NCBI GenBank assembly: GCA_946618265.1
Contig: CAMOLA010000001.1
Location: 124,001-188,000 of the forward strand
From: an uncultured Eggerthellaceae bacterium
GTDB lineage: Bacteria > Actinomycetota > Coriobacteriia > Coriobacteriales > Eggerthellaceae
Length of the DNA: 64,000 bases
Direction of reading: 5' to 3'
This document shows positions 15,923-27,700 of the stretch, in pieces. The position numbers and the translations under genes are program-made. Position 1 is the first letter of the stretch. Each line of letters opens with the position of its first letter. The notes under the pieces were generated by a model. That model had not been told where the DNA came from. It was given only the letters and a program-made list of their open reading frames with translations, and made no database searches.

Positions 15923-17630
15923 ATTGGGTGACGACGGTCAGGTTGTCGTCGGATGGAGTGCTGGGAGCTGGGGCGATCGCCTCTTGCACGACTTGCAGAC
16001 TCCAGAGTCGCGTCTTGTTGCCCTTGAGCTTCGCTACGGCCGCTTTGGCATTTGCCTTTTTCGAGTTCTTCGCGATGGAAAGCGCTTTTCCCGTAGCGGC
16101 ACTGCGGATTGTCCAGCAGGAGCCGTCCTTCTTGATATCCCAACGCTGCGTTATCTTGTTCGACTTGTATCCCATTTGCTTCGCACTTGACCCCTTGGCC
16201 GTCAGGTATTTGCCGGAACGCACGTTCTGCAACGTGTAGGAGCCCGTCTTTTCGTCATAGGCGATTCGCCATTGCTGAGAGCTGGCCGCCGTGTTCGTTT
16301 TCACCTGCTTGGCGGGCTTGCCGCTTGCTGCTGGGGTGAAAAGCGAAAGCTTCGATTTGGCGTTGGTGATCACGTAGGTGCCTTCGGCGAAGCTCGGCTT
16401 GATCGGGCTCAGCTTCCAATTGAGCGCTTTCGCGGCGCTGCGCTTGTAGAGCAGCAGCGCGGCGCCCTTCTTCGTTTTGCCGCCCTTCGTGTAGAGGGAG
16501 TACTTCTTGTTAAGTGCCGAGCTGATCGCATAGCCCTTGCTGGTCTTGACGACGCGCCATTTCTGAGACTTGACGTTGCGCCATTTTGCCTGGTAGATCC
16601 TGGCCTTCTTTTTCGCCTTTCCGCCTGCGATCGAGAGTGATTTGCCCGATGCGGCGTTGATGATGCGGTAATACCCGTCGGGGGTGAACACGAAGCGCCA
16701 GCGCTGGCTTGCGCGCTGCTTGCTGGAATTGAGTTGCATGGACGTGCCGCTCTTCGTCGAGGCGTTCTTGACGTCGAGCTTCTTGCTGCTTGCGTTTGCG
16801 AGGGAAAGCTTGTACAGGCCGTCGTCGATGGTCTTGCGCGCGGCGATCGCCTTCAGCGCGGACTCGCTGTTGACCGCGCCCTTCAGGCGGATGATGTGAT
16901 AGAGCCCCTTGTGGTAAATGCCCTTCGCATAAGCCGTGCGCGCGGTGTCCATGCTCGGGGCGCCGGAGCCGCCGATGCCGTTGCGCTTGTTCTTCAGGTT
17001 GCCGCCTCCAGAGTGGGCCGAGACGTACTTGGCCCCGCTGACGGGTTTGCCGACATCGCCGTCGGTGCCTTTCACGTAGGCGTTGTAGACGTCTGTGATG
17101 ATGTCATTGCCCACGTACATGCATACGTGCAACCCCGTAATCTTCTTGCCGTTCACCGTGCCGCCATAGTAGGCGAGGATGTCGCCGGGAAGGAGTTTGG
17201 ATTCGTCTTCGTCCCAGTAGCCCAGGTAGTCCCACTTGTCGGATTTGCGCGCGTAGTCGAGCAGCTTGCCCGCGTAGACCGGGTAGGTGGGGTCGATGCC
17301 CGTCCAGCGGACGATGGCCGCGACGTTGACCTCGCAGGCGCGCACCCATTTGTTGCCCGGAAGCGTGTCGTGGAACACGTCCATCCAGAGGTTGGTGCCG
17401 TCGTAGCCGCCTCCGTGCCACACGCGCCTCGAGTACGAGACCGTGCAAGCCGCGTGAGCGAGGCGAATGTTGTCCTCGCTGCCGCCCATCTCGACGGCGT
17501 GCACCACTTTGTCGCCATATTCGCTGTAGTTTGCGGCGAACGCGGATGCGGGAACGCAAGCAAGAGCAGTGAGCCACGCGATGCAGAGCACCAGCGCGAA
17601 CCACGAAGTTTTTATCTTTTGAGCACTCAT
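15921..17630 (-). CDS. Secreted NlpC/P60-like protein with ricin-type lectin repeats
   Basis: Secreted protein of 569 aa. A signal peptide occupies residues 1-33 (hydrophobic FALVLCIAWLTALACV, then ASAFAA). Residues ~35-240 look like an NlpC/P60-type papain-fold amidase: a candidate nucleophile Cys in ACEVNVAAIVRW and His in GLHVCMYVGN, with LLPGDILAYYGG between. Residues ~265-550 are two or more beta-trefoil blocks with ricin-B-like QRW/KW motifs (SQRWRF, SQKWRV, SQQWRI, TQRWDI) and GKSLSIA / GKYLTA strands. It probably binds and cleaves peptidoglycan or other glycans. CAGGAG precedes the ATG. The two SNF2 paralogues flank it in the opposite orientation. Confidence 0.75.
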   Translation of the reverse strand: MSAQKIKTSWFALVLCIAWLTALACVPASAFAANYSEYGDKVVHAVEMGGSEDNIRLAHAACTVSYSRRVWHGGGYDGTNLWMDVFHDTLPGNKWVRACEVNVAAIVRWTGIDPTYPVYAGKLLDYARKSDKWDYLGYWDEDESKLLPGDILAYYGGTVNGKKITGLHVCMYVGNDIITDVYNAYVKGTDGDVGKPVSGAKYVSAHSGGGNLKNKRNGIGGSGAPSMDTARTAYAKGIYHKGLYHIIRLKGAVNSESALKAIAARKTIDDGLYKLSLANASSKKLDVKNASTKSGTSMQLNSSKQRASQRWRFVFTPDGYYRIINAASGKSLSIAGGKAKKKARIYQAKWRNVKSQKWRVVKTSKGYAISSALNKKYSLYTKGGKTKKGAALLLYKRSAAKALNWKLSPIKPSFAEGTYVITNAKSKLSLFTPAASGKPAKQVKTNTAASSQQWRIAYDEKTGSYTLQNVRSGKYLTAKGSSAKQMGYKSNKITQRWDIKKDGSCWTIRSAATGKALSIAKNSKKANAKAAVAKLKGNKTRLWSLQVVQEAIAPAPSTPSDDNLTVVTQ

Positions 17631-17946
17631 GGCATCTCCTGTAAACGGTGAAATAATGCTCGTAGTTTCGTGCAGCCATTTTACCTGGATTCAAGGTATC
17701 TGGGAATGATTCGTTGATTACGCCGAACGAAAGGATTCGAGCCTGTCCCGCCGTTACCTCGTGCCTGGTTAGGGCCCCGGGTTGGGTTGCGTCCGCGCTC
17801 GCTTGCCGTCGCATCGAAGAAAACTTGGCTGTCCCAATAAAGGGATGGCGAGTGGACGTATTTACGGTTTGCCGCATTTCGTAAACGCAGCGTGGCGTCC
17901 CATGCATTACACTTTCGAGCAAAGCCGCTCACCTGCAAAAAGGGAT

Positions 17947-20900
17947 ATGGACATGCTGCTCGATTCGATTATGGGAGCCGCTGCTCTCGATACGACGTTC
18001 GGCAAGGGTCTCGCGCTCATGCGCGCGGGAAAGGTCGACGTGTTCGACATCACCTATGACGAGAGCGACGAATCTGCGCATGTTTCGGCTTTCGTGGAAG
18101 GGTCATCCGGCAGCGACTACACCGCATCGGTCGTGCTCGAAATGGCTGCAGGTCGAGTGCGGTCGTACTCGTGCGTGTGTCCGGCTGCCCACAAATACGA
18201 TGGCATGTGCAAGCATGCCACGGCGACGGCGCTTGCCTATCTCGATTCAATCGGCATGCTGGCCGCCGCGAGCTCGCCTGCAGCGAAGCGGACCGTTACC
18301 GTAGCGCCCGCTCGCAAGCCCGAGCCGATTACCAGTTACGCGATCGAGGACCTCATGTCGCGTTACGCCGCGCAAGTTGCCACGGAAAGCGAGACGCTGG
18401 CCCTCGAAGCGCAGGAGGAACGCTAGCCCGCTCTCGAGCCAGCCGATCTGAGCTGTATCATCGGCATTGGCGAAGGATCCTATTCCAATCGCTACGTCAG
18501 CAATGAAACATGGAATGTCGGTCTGCGCATCACGCGGGGCAAGGCCAGCTACGTCGTGAAGTACATCGACGAGGTCGTTCACGCTTGGCGCGGCAACCGG
18601 CTGTACTCATATGGCAAAAACCTCGCCTTCGTGCACCGCCGCGCAGCGTTCACCGAGCATGCAAACGCCATTCTGGATATGCTGGCGCCCATCGTTGATG
18701 CCCAATGGGCCCTGCACACCGCGCGCGGCAATCGCTACTATTCGCAGCCAGGCCTTTCCACCAAAACGCTGCCGCTTTCCACGGCGCAACTCGGGCAGCT
18801 GCTCGATTTGTGCGTGGGCTCTTCGGTCGAAATCGACACGTTGGAGCGCAGCCGGTATCGGCGCAGGCAAGCCGGCAAGAGGTCGAAAACGCTATTCCCG
18901 TCGTCGAAGGCGATCCTGCCCTGCAGGTGACAATCGAACCAAGCGCGATCGGCGGTTACGATTTGCTCGTGTCGAACGGCTCTATGGAGTGCGTGATGGT
19001 GGGTGGTCGCGTCTACCTCATAGCGGCTGATGCCATCTGTCGGTGCAGTGCGGGATTCTCGGCCGAGATGGGGGCGTTTTGCGCGTCGCTTTTGCCGGCG
19101 CACGAGGTGCTTCACATCCGCGATTCGGATATGCCGAAGTTTTGCGCTTCGGTGTTGCCCGCCTTGCGCAAGCATGCGAAGCTTCGCGCTCCCGACGATT
19201 TGTGGGAGCTTATGCCACCAGTTGCCGAATTCGAATTTCGCATTGGGGAAGAGAACGGCTTCGTTTTCTGTCAAGGTGTCGTTTCCTATGATGGGCAGAC
19301 GCTCGATTTGTTCGAGCCCGCTTGCGAGGGACAGCCTGTACGTCATGTGGCACGCGAAATAGCCGCTCAGCGCGTCGTGAGCCAGTTCTTTCCCAAAGGC
19401 CGTCACGCCACTCCCAATTACGCGTTCCCCAGGCGTGCGGGTTATTCGCGAGCTGGATTGCCGACCTGGGACGATGGTCGTACTGTTGACGGCTCGTATG
19501 GTGCGTATGGTGCATATGGCTCCGAAGGCGCGGCGCCGACGCGCAGCCTTCCGCCCTTTCCCTTCTTCGACGAAGACGACGATGCCGCTTATTATCTGCT
19601 GTTTATCGACGGGCTGCGCGAACTCGCCAAACACGGGGACGTGCTGCTGTCGGAGCGTCTGCGCAACGTGGAGGTGCGCCAAGCGCCCAGCGTGCGCGTC
19701 GATGCCAGCGTAAAGAGCGGCCTGTTGGACATCGCGGTTGAGTCGCCCGACATGTCGCCTGCCGAACTGGTCACCTACCTGGCTTCCTATCGCCGCCGCC
19801 AGCGCTATGTGCGTTTGGGGAACGGCGACATCGTGCTGCTCGACGGCAGCGTGGGCGCGTTGGCCGACTTGGCCGATGGCCTGGGCGTGGAGGCGTCTGA
19901 TCTGGTCGAAGGCGTCAAGGGCATGCCGGCAAACCGCACGTTGTTCGTCGATGCCATGTTGAAGCGCACGGGCGGCATTCGTTTCAGCCGCAACGAAGGC
20001 TTCCGCGCTATCGTCCGCGATTTCGAGACCATCGCCGATGTGGACTTCACGGCTCCCGATTGCGTGCGTGATGTGTTGCGCCCCTATCAGACCGAAGGTT
20101 TCAAGTGGCTGTGCACGTTGGGCAGGACCGGTTTCGGCGGCATTTTGGCAGATGACATGGGCTTGGGGAAGACGCTGCAGATGATCGCGTATTTCCTCCA
20201 CGAGCGCGACGCCTGGTGCTCGAAGCCTGCAGAACTTCCTGCTGGTCAGGCGGCTGGTCAAGATGCAGTCGAAAACGCGGCGCACACGATGGCTATTGCT
20301 GCGGACAACGACATGGCGCCGGCGAGCGTTCCGGGCGAAGAGGTCCATGCCGCCCGCCCGCTCCCCGCGCTGGTGGTGTGTCCCGCATCGCTCGTGTACA
20401 ACTGGATGGCCGAGCTCTCGCGATTCGCCCCCGATCTCGATGCTGCCGCCATTGTCGGCGCAAAACGTCAACGCGGCATCATAATTGCCGGGGCGTGCGA
20501 CCATGACGTGCTCGTAACATCGTATGACCTGATGAAACGTGACATTGAGGCTTATGAGGGAACGTCGTTTTCGTGCGTTGTGCTCGACGAGGCCCAATAT
20601 ATCAAGAACAGCGCCACGAAAGTCGCGAAGGCGGCCAAGCAGCTCGATGCGCGCGTGCGCTTCGCGCTTACCGGCACTCCCATCGAGAATCGGCTTTCCG
20701 AGCTGTGGTCGATCTTCGATTTTCTCATGCCCGGTGTGCTGGGGTCGGCCGATTCGTTTGCCAGGCGATTCTCGGGACCGATTGCCGCGAAAGAAGAGGG
20801 TGCGGCCAAGCGGTTGCAAGGTCTCGTGGGGCCCTTCATCCTGCGGCGCCTGAAAGGCGACGTGTTGCAGGACCTACCCGAAAAGAACGAGAACATCGTA

Positions 20901-21599
20901 TTCGCCGAAATGGAGGGCGAGCAGGCCAAACTCTATCGTGCGACGTCCGACAAGCTGGCGCTCACGCTTGCCGACCAGATGCCCGAGGAATTCGCCAGCT
21001 CAAAGATCGAGATACTCGCCGAGTTGACCAAGTTGCGCCAGCTGTGCTGCGATCCCCATTTGCTGTACGAGAACTACACCTCCGGTTCCGCCAAGCTCGA
21101 GACGTGCATGGAGCTCGTGCGCTCAGCCGTGGAAGGCGGGCATGCACTGCTTTTGTTCTCCCAGTTCACGAGTATGCTTGACATCATCGCAGATCGATTG
21201 CGCACCGAGAAGGTGGACTATTTCATGCTGACGGGCGCAACTTCGAAGGAGGAGCGCGCCATGCTCGTCGAGCGCTTCCAGGCCGGCGAGGCATCCGTGT
21301 TCCTTATCTCGCTCAAAGCAGGCGGCGTGGGGCTTAACTTGACGGCGGCTGATATCGTCATCCATTACGACCCGTGGTGGAACCTCGCCGCGCAAAACCA
21401 GGCGACAGACCGTGCGCATCGCATCGGTCAGACGCGGGACGTGTCAGTGTTCAAGCTCATTGCGAAAAATACGATCGAGGAAAAGATCGTCGAGCTGCAA
21501 GAATCGAAGCGCGACCTGGCCGAATCGGTCCTCGGCGGCGAAGTGGTCAGCGCGTCGACCATCACGCGTGACGACCTGCTCGCGTTGCTTGAGGCCTAA
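17947..21599 (+). pseudogene. SWIM-SNF2 helicase paralogue, broken by nonsense codon and frameshift
   Basis: Paralogue of the gene at 12254, similar along its full length. Frame 1 (17947-18426) gives the SWIM finger (SCVCP, MCKH) and stops at TAG 18424, where the paralogue has Glu (EEREPAP). The same frame stays open to about 18930. Near 18886-18889 a run of four A must lose frame by one base relative to the paralogue. The C-terminal frame then runs to 21599 with intact SNF2 motifs (DDMGLGKT, DEAQ, LTGTPIENR, TDRAHRIGQ). Either the gene is decaying, or N- and C-terminal pieces are made separately, or the sequence contains errors. Two independent lesions favour a pseudogene. The 316-bp gap before it (17631-17946) shows no recognisable feature. 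Confidence 0.8.
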
Positions 21600-21634
21600 A
21601 TGTGGGATTAGGGTCAGACCCCAATCCCACATTT
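21598..21634. terminator. Hairpin, GGGGTCAGACCCC family
   Basis: A 17-bp stem with one mismatch around loop CAG, starting at the stop codon of the SNF2 pseudogene and followed by CTTTCG. Confidence 0.7.
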
Positions 21635-21672
21635 CTTTCGCGACAATAAGCAAAACGTGCTCGTGTCCAGGA

Positions 21673-21731
21673 TTGGCATTGACAAAGGCGGCAACATTGC
21701 TTGGAGCGCGAGACTAACAGGTATCGTTATC
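21673..21731 (+). promoter_or_regulatory. Shared surface-gene upstream motif, copy 1
   Basis: TTGGCATTGAC at 21673, GGCAAC at 21690 and GGTATCGTTATC at 21720. The same three blocks with identical spacing occur at 31409 and 37473. TATCGT could be a -10 hexamer and the GGCA repeats (15 bp apart) an activator site. It lies 59 nt from the start codon. Confidence 0.6.
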
Positions 21732-21778
21732 GAATAACATCGAGGTTTTCGCGTTATTCCTACGGGAAGGGGTCGATC

Positions 21779-24700
21779 ATGTTGTGCGCGCAGGATACGA
21801 TATCGGTTAGTTGCCGAAGCCAGCTGAAAGGAGACGCGGGTTTACGGTATCTCCTGCTGCCGCTCATGGCGATTGCGGCGGCGCTCGCTCTGTCCTTGTC
21901 CTTGCCCGGCGCGCAGCCTGCCTGGGCAGACGGCGAGAAGGCGGTCGACGTCAAATACGCCATGCAGGTCGAGGGCGATGGCTATCGAGAGCTCGGCGAT
22001 ATGGGCAATAGCATCGACAACTGGGAAGAGCTCCAGGTCGAAGTCGCCTTCGGCGAGACGTTCCTCGAAGACGAGACCGGAACGCTCTACGTCAGGGCCG
22101 ATTTCTTCCTGCGCCCAGCCGATGCGACGGATTCGTCGCACGACGTCTACGTGTACTCGGGTTCGGTGGTAAACGACTACGGCATCGATCATATGTACCG
22201 GTACGACTCGATGGATGGCGTGAAGGGAACCGGCATAATAGCGTCGTTTCCCATTGCAGACGTCGCGCCGGGCACGTACCGCCTCGTGGTCGATGCCTCG
22301 GCGGTGCGCTGCTACACCAATAACAAGGACAAGATCACCGAGGCGGATTGGTCTGCTCCAAGGCGTTTCATCTCCAAGCCAAGCGACACGCTAACCGTGA
22401 CGGGCAGCGAAGGCGCACGCCCCTCGCTGGAGAAGGTTACGCTTCCCACGGCGCCCATCGACATGTCCTACTTCGCGAAGCTCGATGCCGCGCCGAGCGA
22501 TATTTCCCATACGCTGAGGTGGTCTGTGGCCGATGAATATGACGTGTCGGACCCCTTGAGCAACTGGGGGCTCACGCTTAATCAGGACGGCTCTATCACG
22601 GGCACGGTCATCGAGTTCGGCTATTGGATTCCCGCGCTCGTCCAGTTCAACGTGGCGGTATACGAGATGGACGGCGAAACCGTCGTCGGCAAGACCACGC
22701 GCCACTTCAACATCTACGTGACCGAGGTTCCCGTCATCGAGGACGCCGATGCCAGCTTCCAAAAGGGGCGGGGAGGCATCGTGGCCAATTCCAAGATGAG
22801 CCTGCAGATGCGACTGTCATCTGCCGTAACCGCCGATGGCACGGCGACCGTTAGCTATGTGACGACAGATGGGGCGGAAAAATCGGAGACCTACGAGCTT
22901 ACCCGCGCTGCGAACGGGTCCATGGTATATGTGGACAACGGGGCGCAGTTCGTACCCGACGACGCCGCCGCCATCACGCAAGTCGAATTCAGCGTCGACT
23001 CGACGTTCGTCGATCCCTACCCCTTGGATTTGCGGGGCGAAGGCAATGTGGCGCCAAGGCTTCTCGCCCACATCGAGGGCAGTCTCGACGAAACCCTGAC
23101 ATCGCCTTTCCTGAGCGTCGTCGATTCCGATTACCATTCGGAATACGGTCCTTTGTGGCTTGACGTTTCCGAAACCGGCGCCATCGAGGACCTCGACACG
23201 GCCGATGTGCCCGCCGGTACCTACGACATCGCGCTTTGCGCTTCCGTCGACGGTAACGAGGTCCAGGTCAGCGACGCGATAGAACGGGTGGAGCTGAAGG
23301 CGGGTGTGACGACCGACCTCACGGCATCGCCCTTCCAACTGGGCTCGTACCGGCTCGTCGAGCCCACCGTCACGGCGCCGAGCGGCGTGGACTACACGGT
23401 GAACTGGTATGCCGATCCGGAATGCACCGAGCGGCTGGGCACTGCGAAGAGGCGCGGTTGGGTGAATTCGCAGACGGTGTACGTGCGCGCCCAGCCTACG
23501 GGCAACGACTTCTTCGGCTTTGCGCCGAGCGAGGCCGTGCTCGTCACCGAAGGGAACGCGGATTCGATCGAGCTGGTCATCGCGCCGCGTTCCTCCTGCA
23601 CGGTGGGCGGGCGCGTGACCAAGGCGAATGCGGAAGAGGCTTTCGCGTTGCAAGACCTGCGGGTCACGTTGACGCTTGACGCCGGTGCCGGCCGCGCCTG
23701 CACGTGGTCGGCCTCACCCGATGCGGATGGCAACTACAGCATTGCGGGCGTGCCCGTGGGGACGGGGGCAACCGCGAAGCTCGTCGTGAGCGGCGCGCTC
23801 ATCCAGGCGGCCGAGCTGGAGGTCGATCTGTCGGGTGCGGTTGCGGGAGGCGTCGTGCAGGCGCCGGACGCAAGCGTTGTCGGGCGGCAAGGCGTTATCG
23901 TGCTGGCCACGGCGGTTAACCGCGCCGAAGTTTTCGCGGCGGACGGCACCGCCCTCTCCTCCACGCTTTCCGACGACGGCCGCTACATCTACTTGGACGA
24001 CCCGAGCCAGGTGAGCGCTGGCGACGTGCTTGCCTGCAAGCTGTACCAAGGGTGCTCGTGCACGCTATACTCCGGCAGCGCAACCGCGTACTGCGAGACC
24101 AATACGGCCCCGCTGGGCGCCGACAAGGTCGCCGCCGTGACCTCCCAGGAGATGGAACGTCTTGGCGAAATAGCGTTGAACATAGAAAACCCGTACGGGA
24201 AGATGTTCGGGGCCGTGCTCGCCAAAGCCGACACCAAGGCCATCGTGTGCGCCGAGCTTGGCAACGAGCACACGCAGATCGGCTCGGCAGACGAAACGAT
24301 CTCCTACACGTTCTCGTCCGTTCCAGCCGGCAGCTACGTGGTCCTGCTGGGCGACCGCGATACGCTTGTGCAGCTCGACGCGGGGGACAAGGCGTCGCTG
24401 GGCTTCCTCGAGGATGCGCTCGCGTCGCGCGGCGAGAACATGTACGTGAAAACCGACGAGATAGCGCTGGAAGCGGGCGAGCCCGAAACCATAGAGCTGT
24501 CGTTCCCGAACAGCCGGCCCAACGCCGTGCCCATCAGCACCGAAGATTCCAGCATGATGATGACCGCGCAGGGCACGAGCATCTACTACCGCATGGTCGT
24601 GGCGCGCGGCGAGGCCGACATGCCCGAAGGGCAGGACCTCAACATCATCGTGAACACATCCCAGGCCGGCGTGGAGACCGATGAGCGCAACGGCAACATC

Positions 24701-27700
24701 GTGGGCAGCGTGGTCTACATCAACGGCAAGGCGGCGCGTGCCATCAACGTCGTCGACGGCGAGGGCGAAGGCGGCGAAGACGAAGGCGATGTCTACCTGC
24801 TGCCGAACTCCGTGCGCAACAGCTTCGAATCGAGCAACGGGCTTTACGTGGTCACCATTCCCGCCTCAGACATCGCAAACGGCACGTACGGGGACTTCCC
24901 CCTGGCGGTAAGCTTCTCGGCGCCGCGCCTTCGCGCAGGCGGCGTTTCGGCGAGTGCGTCGGTGGCGTTCGGCAATTACGATTGGCGCTCGTATCACGTG
25001 GACACGTCCGGGTTCATAAAGGACATGCGCCACAGCACGCGCTACCGCGTGGGCGCAAGCGAGCTTTCGCAGGCAGCAATAACCTGCTTCGCGCCCGCCA
25101 ACGTGGCATCGACCGAATTCACCGTGTACGGCATGGCCCCCACGGCCCAAGACGTTTCCGGCAACGTGGAGGTCTACCTCGACGGCGTGAAGGCCGCCTC
25201 CGTCGCGCCCGATGCGGCAAGCGGCCTGTACAGCGTGAAACTTGCGCTGGGAGAGCCCTTCGAGCGCTCCGTGCATTCGGTGTGCGCGAAGGTCTTGCTG
25301 GCTGACGGCACGACGACGGTCAGCTCGGTGGCAAGCGAGGTTTACTACGATCCCAACACGGCCGCGCTCGCAAAGATAGAGACGAGCACCTACAACGGCT
25401 CGTTCACCACGTCGTGGGAAAACGGCAAGGCGGCATCCGGGCACTGGTACTACCTGCCCGAAAAGCCCACGACCTACCGCTTGACCTTCACGAAGGGCGA
25501 TGGGCTCGCGCAAGAGGGCGATGTTCACGACGTGTACGTCAACGTGCCGCGCGGAACGCAGGTCATGCGCCTGAAGGCCACGTATTCGGCACAGGGCACG
25601 TGGATGACCGAGGCATGCCCCATGGGCAACACGCCGCCGACAGGCGAATGGGTAAGTTACCAGGTAACCGTGCCCAAGGCAGAGATCTCGCAAGGCGATG
25701 CCGACAAGCTTGCCGCTACGGCGCAGGCGCGCGGCGCGAACGAGAACGGGTTCATAGCCGAGGGCAAGACGGCTGACGACTACACGCTGACGACCGGCGA
25801 CGATGGAAGCGGCGACGTGTTCTTCTCGGTGGCTGCCGACGGAAGCTCGGCCACGTTCGAAGGCGTGCAGATAACCTCGACGGCAAGCGACGCGGATGCG
25901 GACGCGGCTGCCGCGTGGGTGGCGGCGCTGCCCACCGACCCGCTGGCCGGCGCGTCGGCGGAAGAGCAAGGCCAGCTCGTCGAAGCCGGCTACCTGGGCA
26001 GCTGGAAGCTTGCGAGCACCGATGGGGGCCTGCTCGAGGAAGACAGCGACGTCGGCTTGCCCGGCGCCGACGGTTCCGGTGTCGAGTATGCCAGCGCCGC
26101 GGACGGGACCAATACCGTCTACGAGCGGCTCGACGTGATCGATTCGTCGTGGGACAAGCTGCCCGGCGCGTTCGACGCGACGGGCGCCGATGCGGGCAAG
26201 GCTGCGTGCGACATCGTTTCGGCATACCCCTACGCCGATGGCAGTGGCATCGTCTACAAGCGCATAACCGTGACGCGCGACAAGTTCTACCAGGGCATTT
26301 GCGACACCAAGACCGGCCGTGTCTACGAGCTGGTCAACGACGCGCACGGCGAAGTGACCGCCGACACGGTCGGTGATGCGGCCGGCGACGAGGATGCAAA
26401 GACGGAGTGGCTCTTCAACCAGACGCAGCTTATCGCCAACGGCTGGAGCGCCTACTACGACGACCTCGTCGGGGCGATCCACGGCACCAAGCCGAAAGAC
26501 GTCAAGCTCTCCGGGCTTGTCACGGGCGGGATGTCTGCGCAATCGGACGCATCCGACCTCACGTTGCAAAGCGCGGTGACGGCCCAGATGTGGCCGTTTA
26601 GCAAGAATCCTCCCGACTACGACAAAGCATCTGCGAGTAAAACCCAGCAAGCCCTGATGGATTGGGTGATGAAAAACTACTCCAGCGGCTTCGCCGATTA
26701 TGCGAACATGAACTTCAATCCCACCGGCACGTTGCGCGGCGGCCTAGAGAGCCGCATCAGGGCCAAGTGGGGTTCGGAAGCCTACAAGGAGCTCATGGAG
26801 AAGGTGGCGGAAAGCGCCTTCAGCAATTCGGCCGGCAAGGCGATGGAGCTCGCGGGCATCTCCCCCATCGTCAGCCAGGCGGTGCGGACAGGCGCAAGCG
26901 GGGCGAAGGGCGTCTATGAGAATATAACGGGCGACAACGCGCGCGAGTTCTACGTGGCCTGCCAGCGTTTCGAGGCGTACCAGGCGGCGCTCGCATACAT
27001 GCAGGCGCATCCCGAGGACAGCCACTTCACGCTTGACGGCTTCCCCTTCGGCACGTCGCTTCCCGACCCGCGCAAGGACCAGGAAGAAGATAAATCCAAG
27101 AGCAACGACGACAACGCGAAGAAGCAGGAGGAGGGCCGCAAGGACGACAAGGCCGACTGGCCCGACGGCGACGATTACGACGATTCCTGGAAAGACAAGC
27201 AGAAGGAACTCGACGACAACTCCTACCGCGTGCCGGTTCCCGAAACCAACCAGCCGGTCATCGACCCGTCCGGCCATGTGTACGCGGGCGTGGATGAAAA
27301 CCGCGTGGAAGGGGTTTCGGCAACGTTGTTCGAAGTGGCCGACGACGGCTCGCGCAGTTTGTGGGGCGCATCCGAATATGGGCAGGTCAACCCCTATGCG
27401 ACCGACGAGGAGGGCAACTACGAGTGGTTCGTTCCCGAAGGCAAGTGGTCGGTGACGTTCACTAAGCCGGGGTTCAGGCCCTACACAACCGGCGAAGAAG
27501 ACGGAATAGGTGCTGCCGTGACGGGTTGGCCCACACAGACCTGGTACATGCCCGTAGCACCCGCCCAGCTTGACGTGAACATAAACCTGGTGCCCACCGC
27601 AGCGCCGGAGGTCGAGTCGATCGAGTGGACCAAAGCAGGCATCGAGATCGCGTTCAACCAGGTCATGGACGTAGATTCGCTCGAAGATGCCATAAGCCTG

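Noticed and set aside
18738..20819. 693-codon minus-strand frame opposite the SNF2 pseudogene
   Set aside because: The opposite strand carries conserved SNF2 motifs. This frame is a shadow.
21685..21735. Sigma-54 promoter in the shared upstream motif
   Set aside because: GGCAAC...TTGC looks suggestive in one copy, but the GG-to-GC spacing is wrong and the GC element is not kept in the other two copies.
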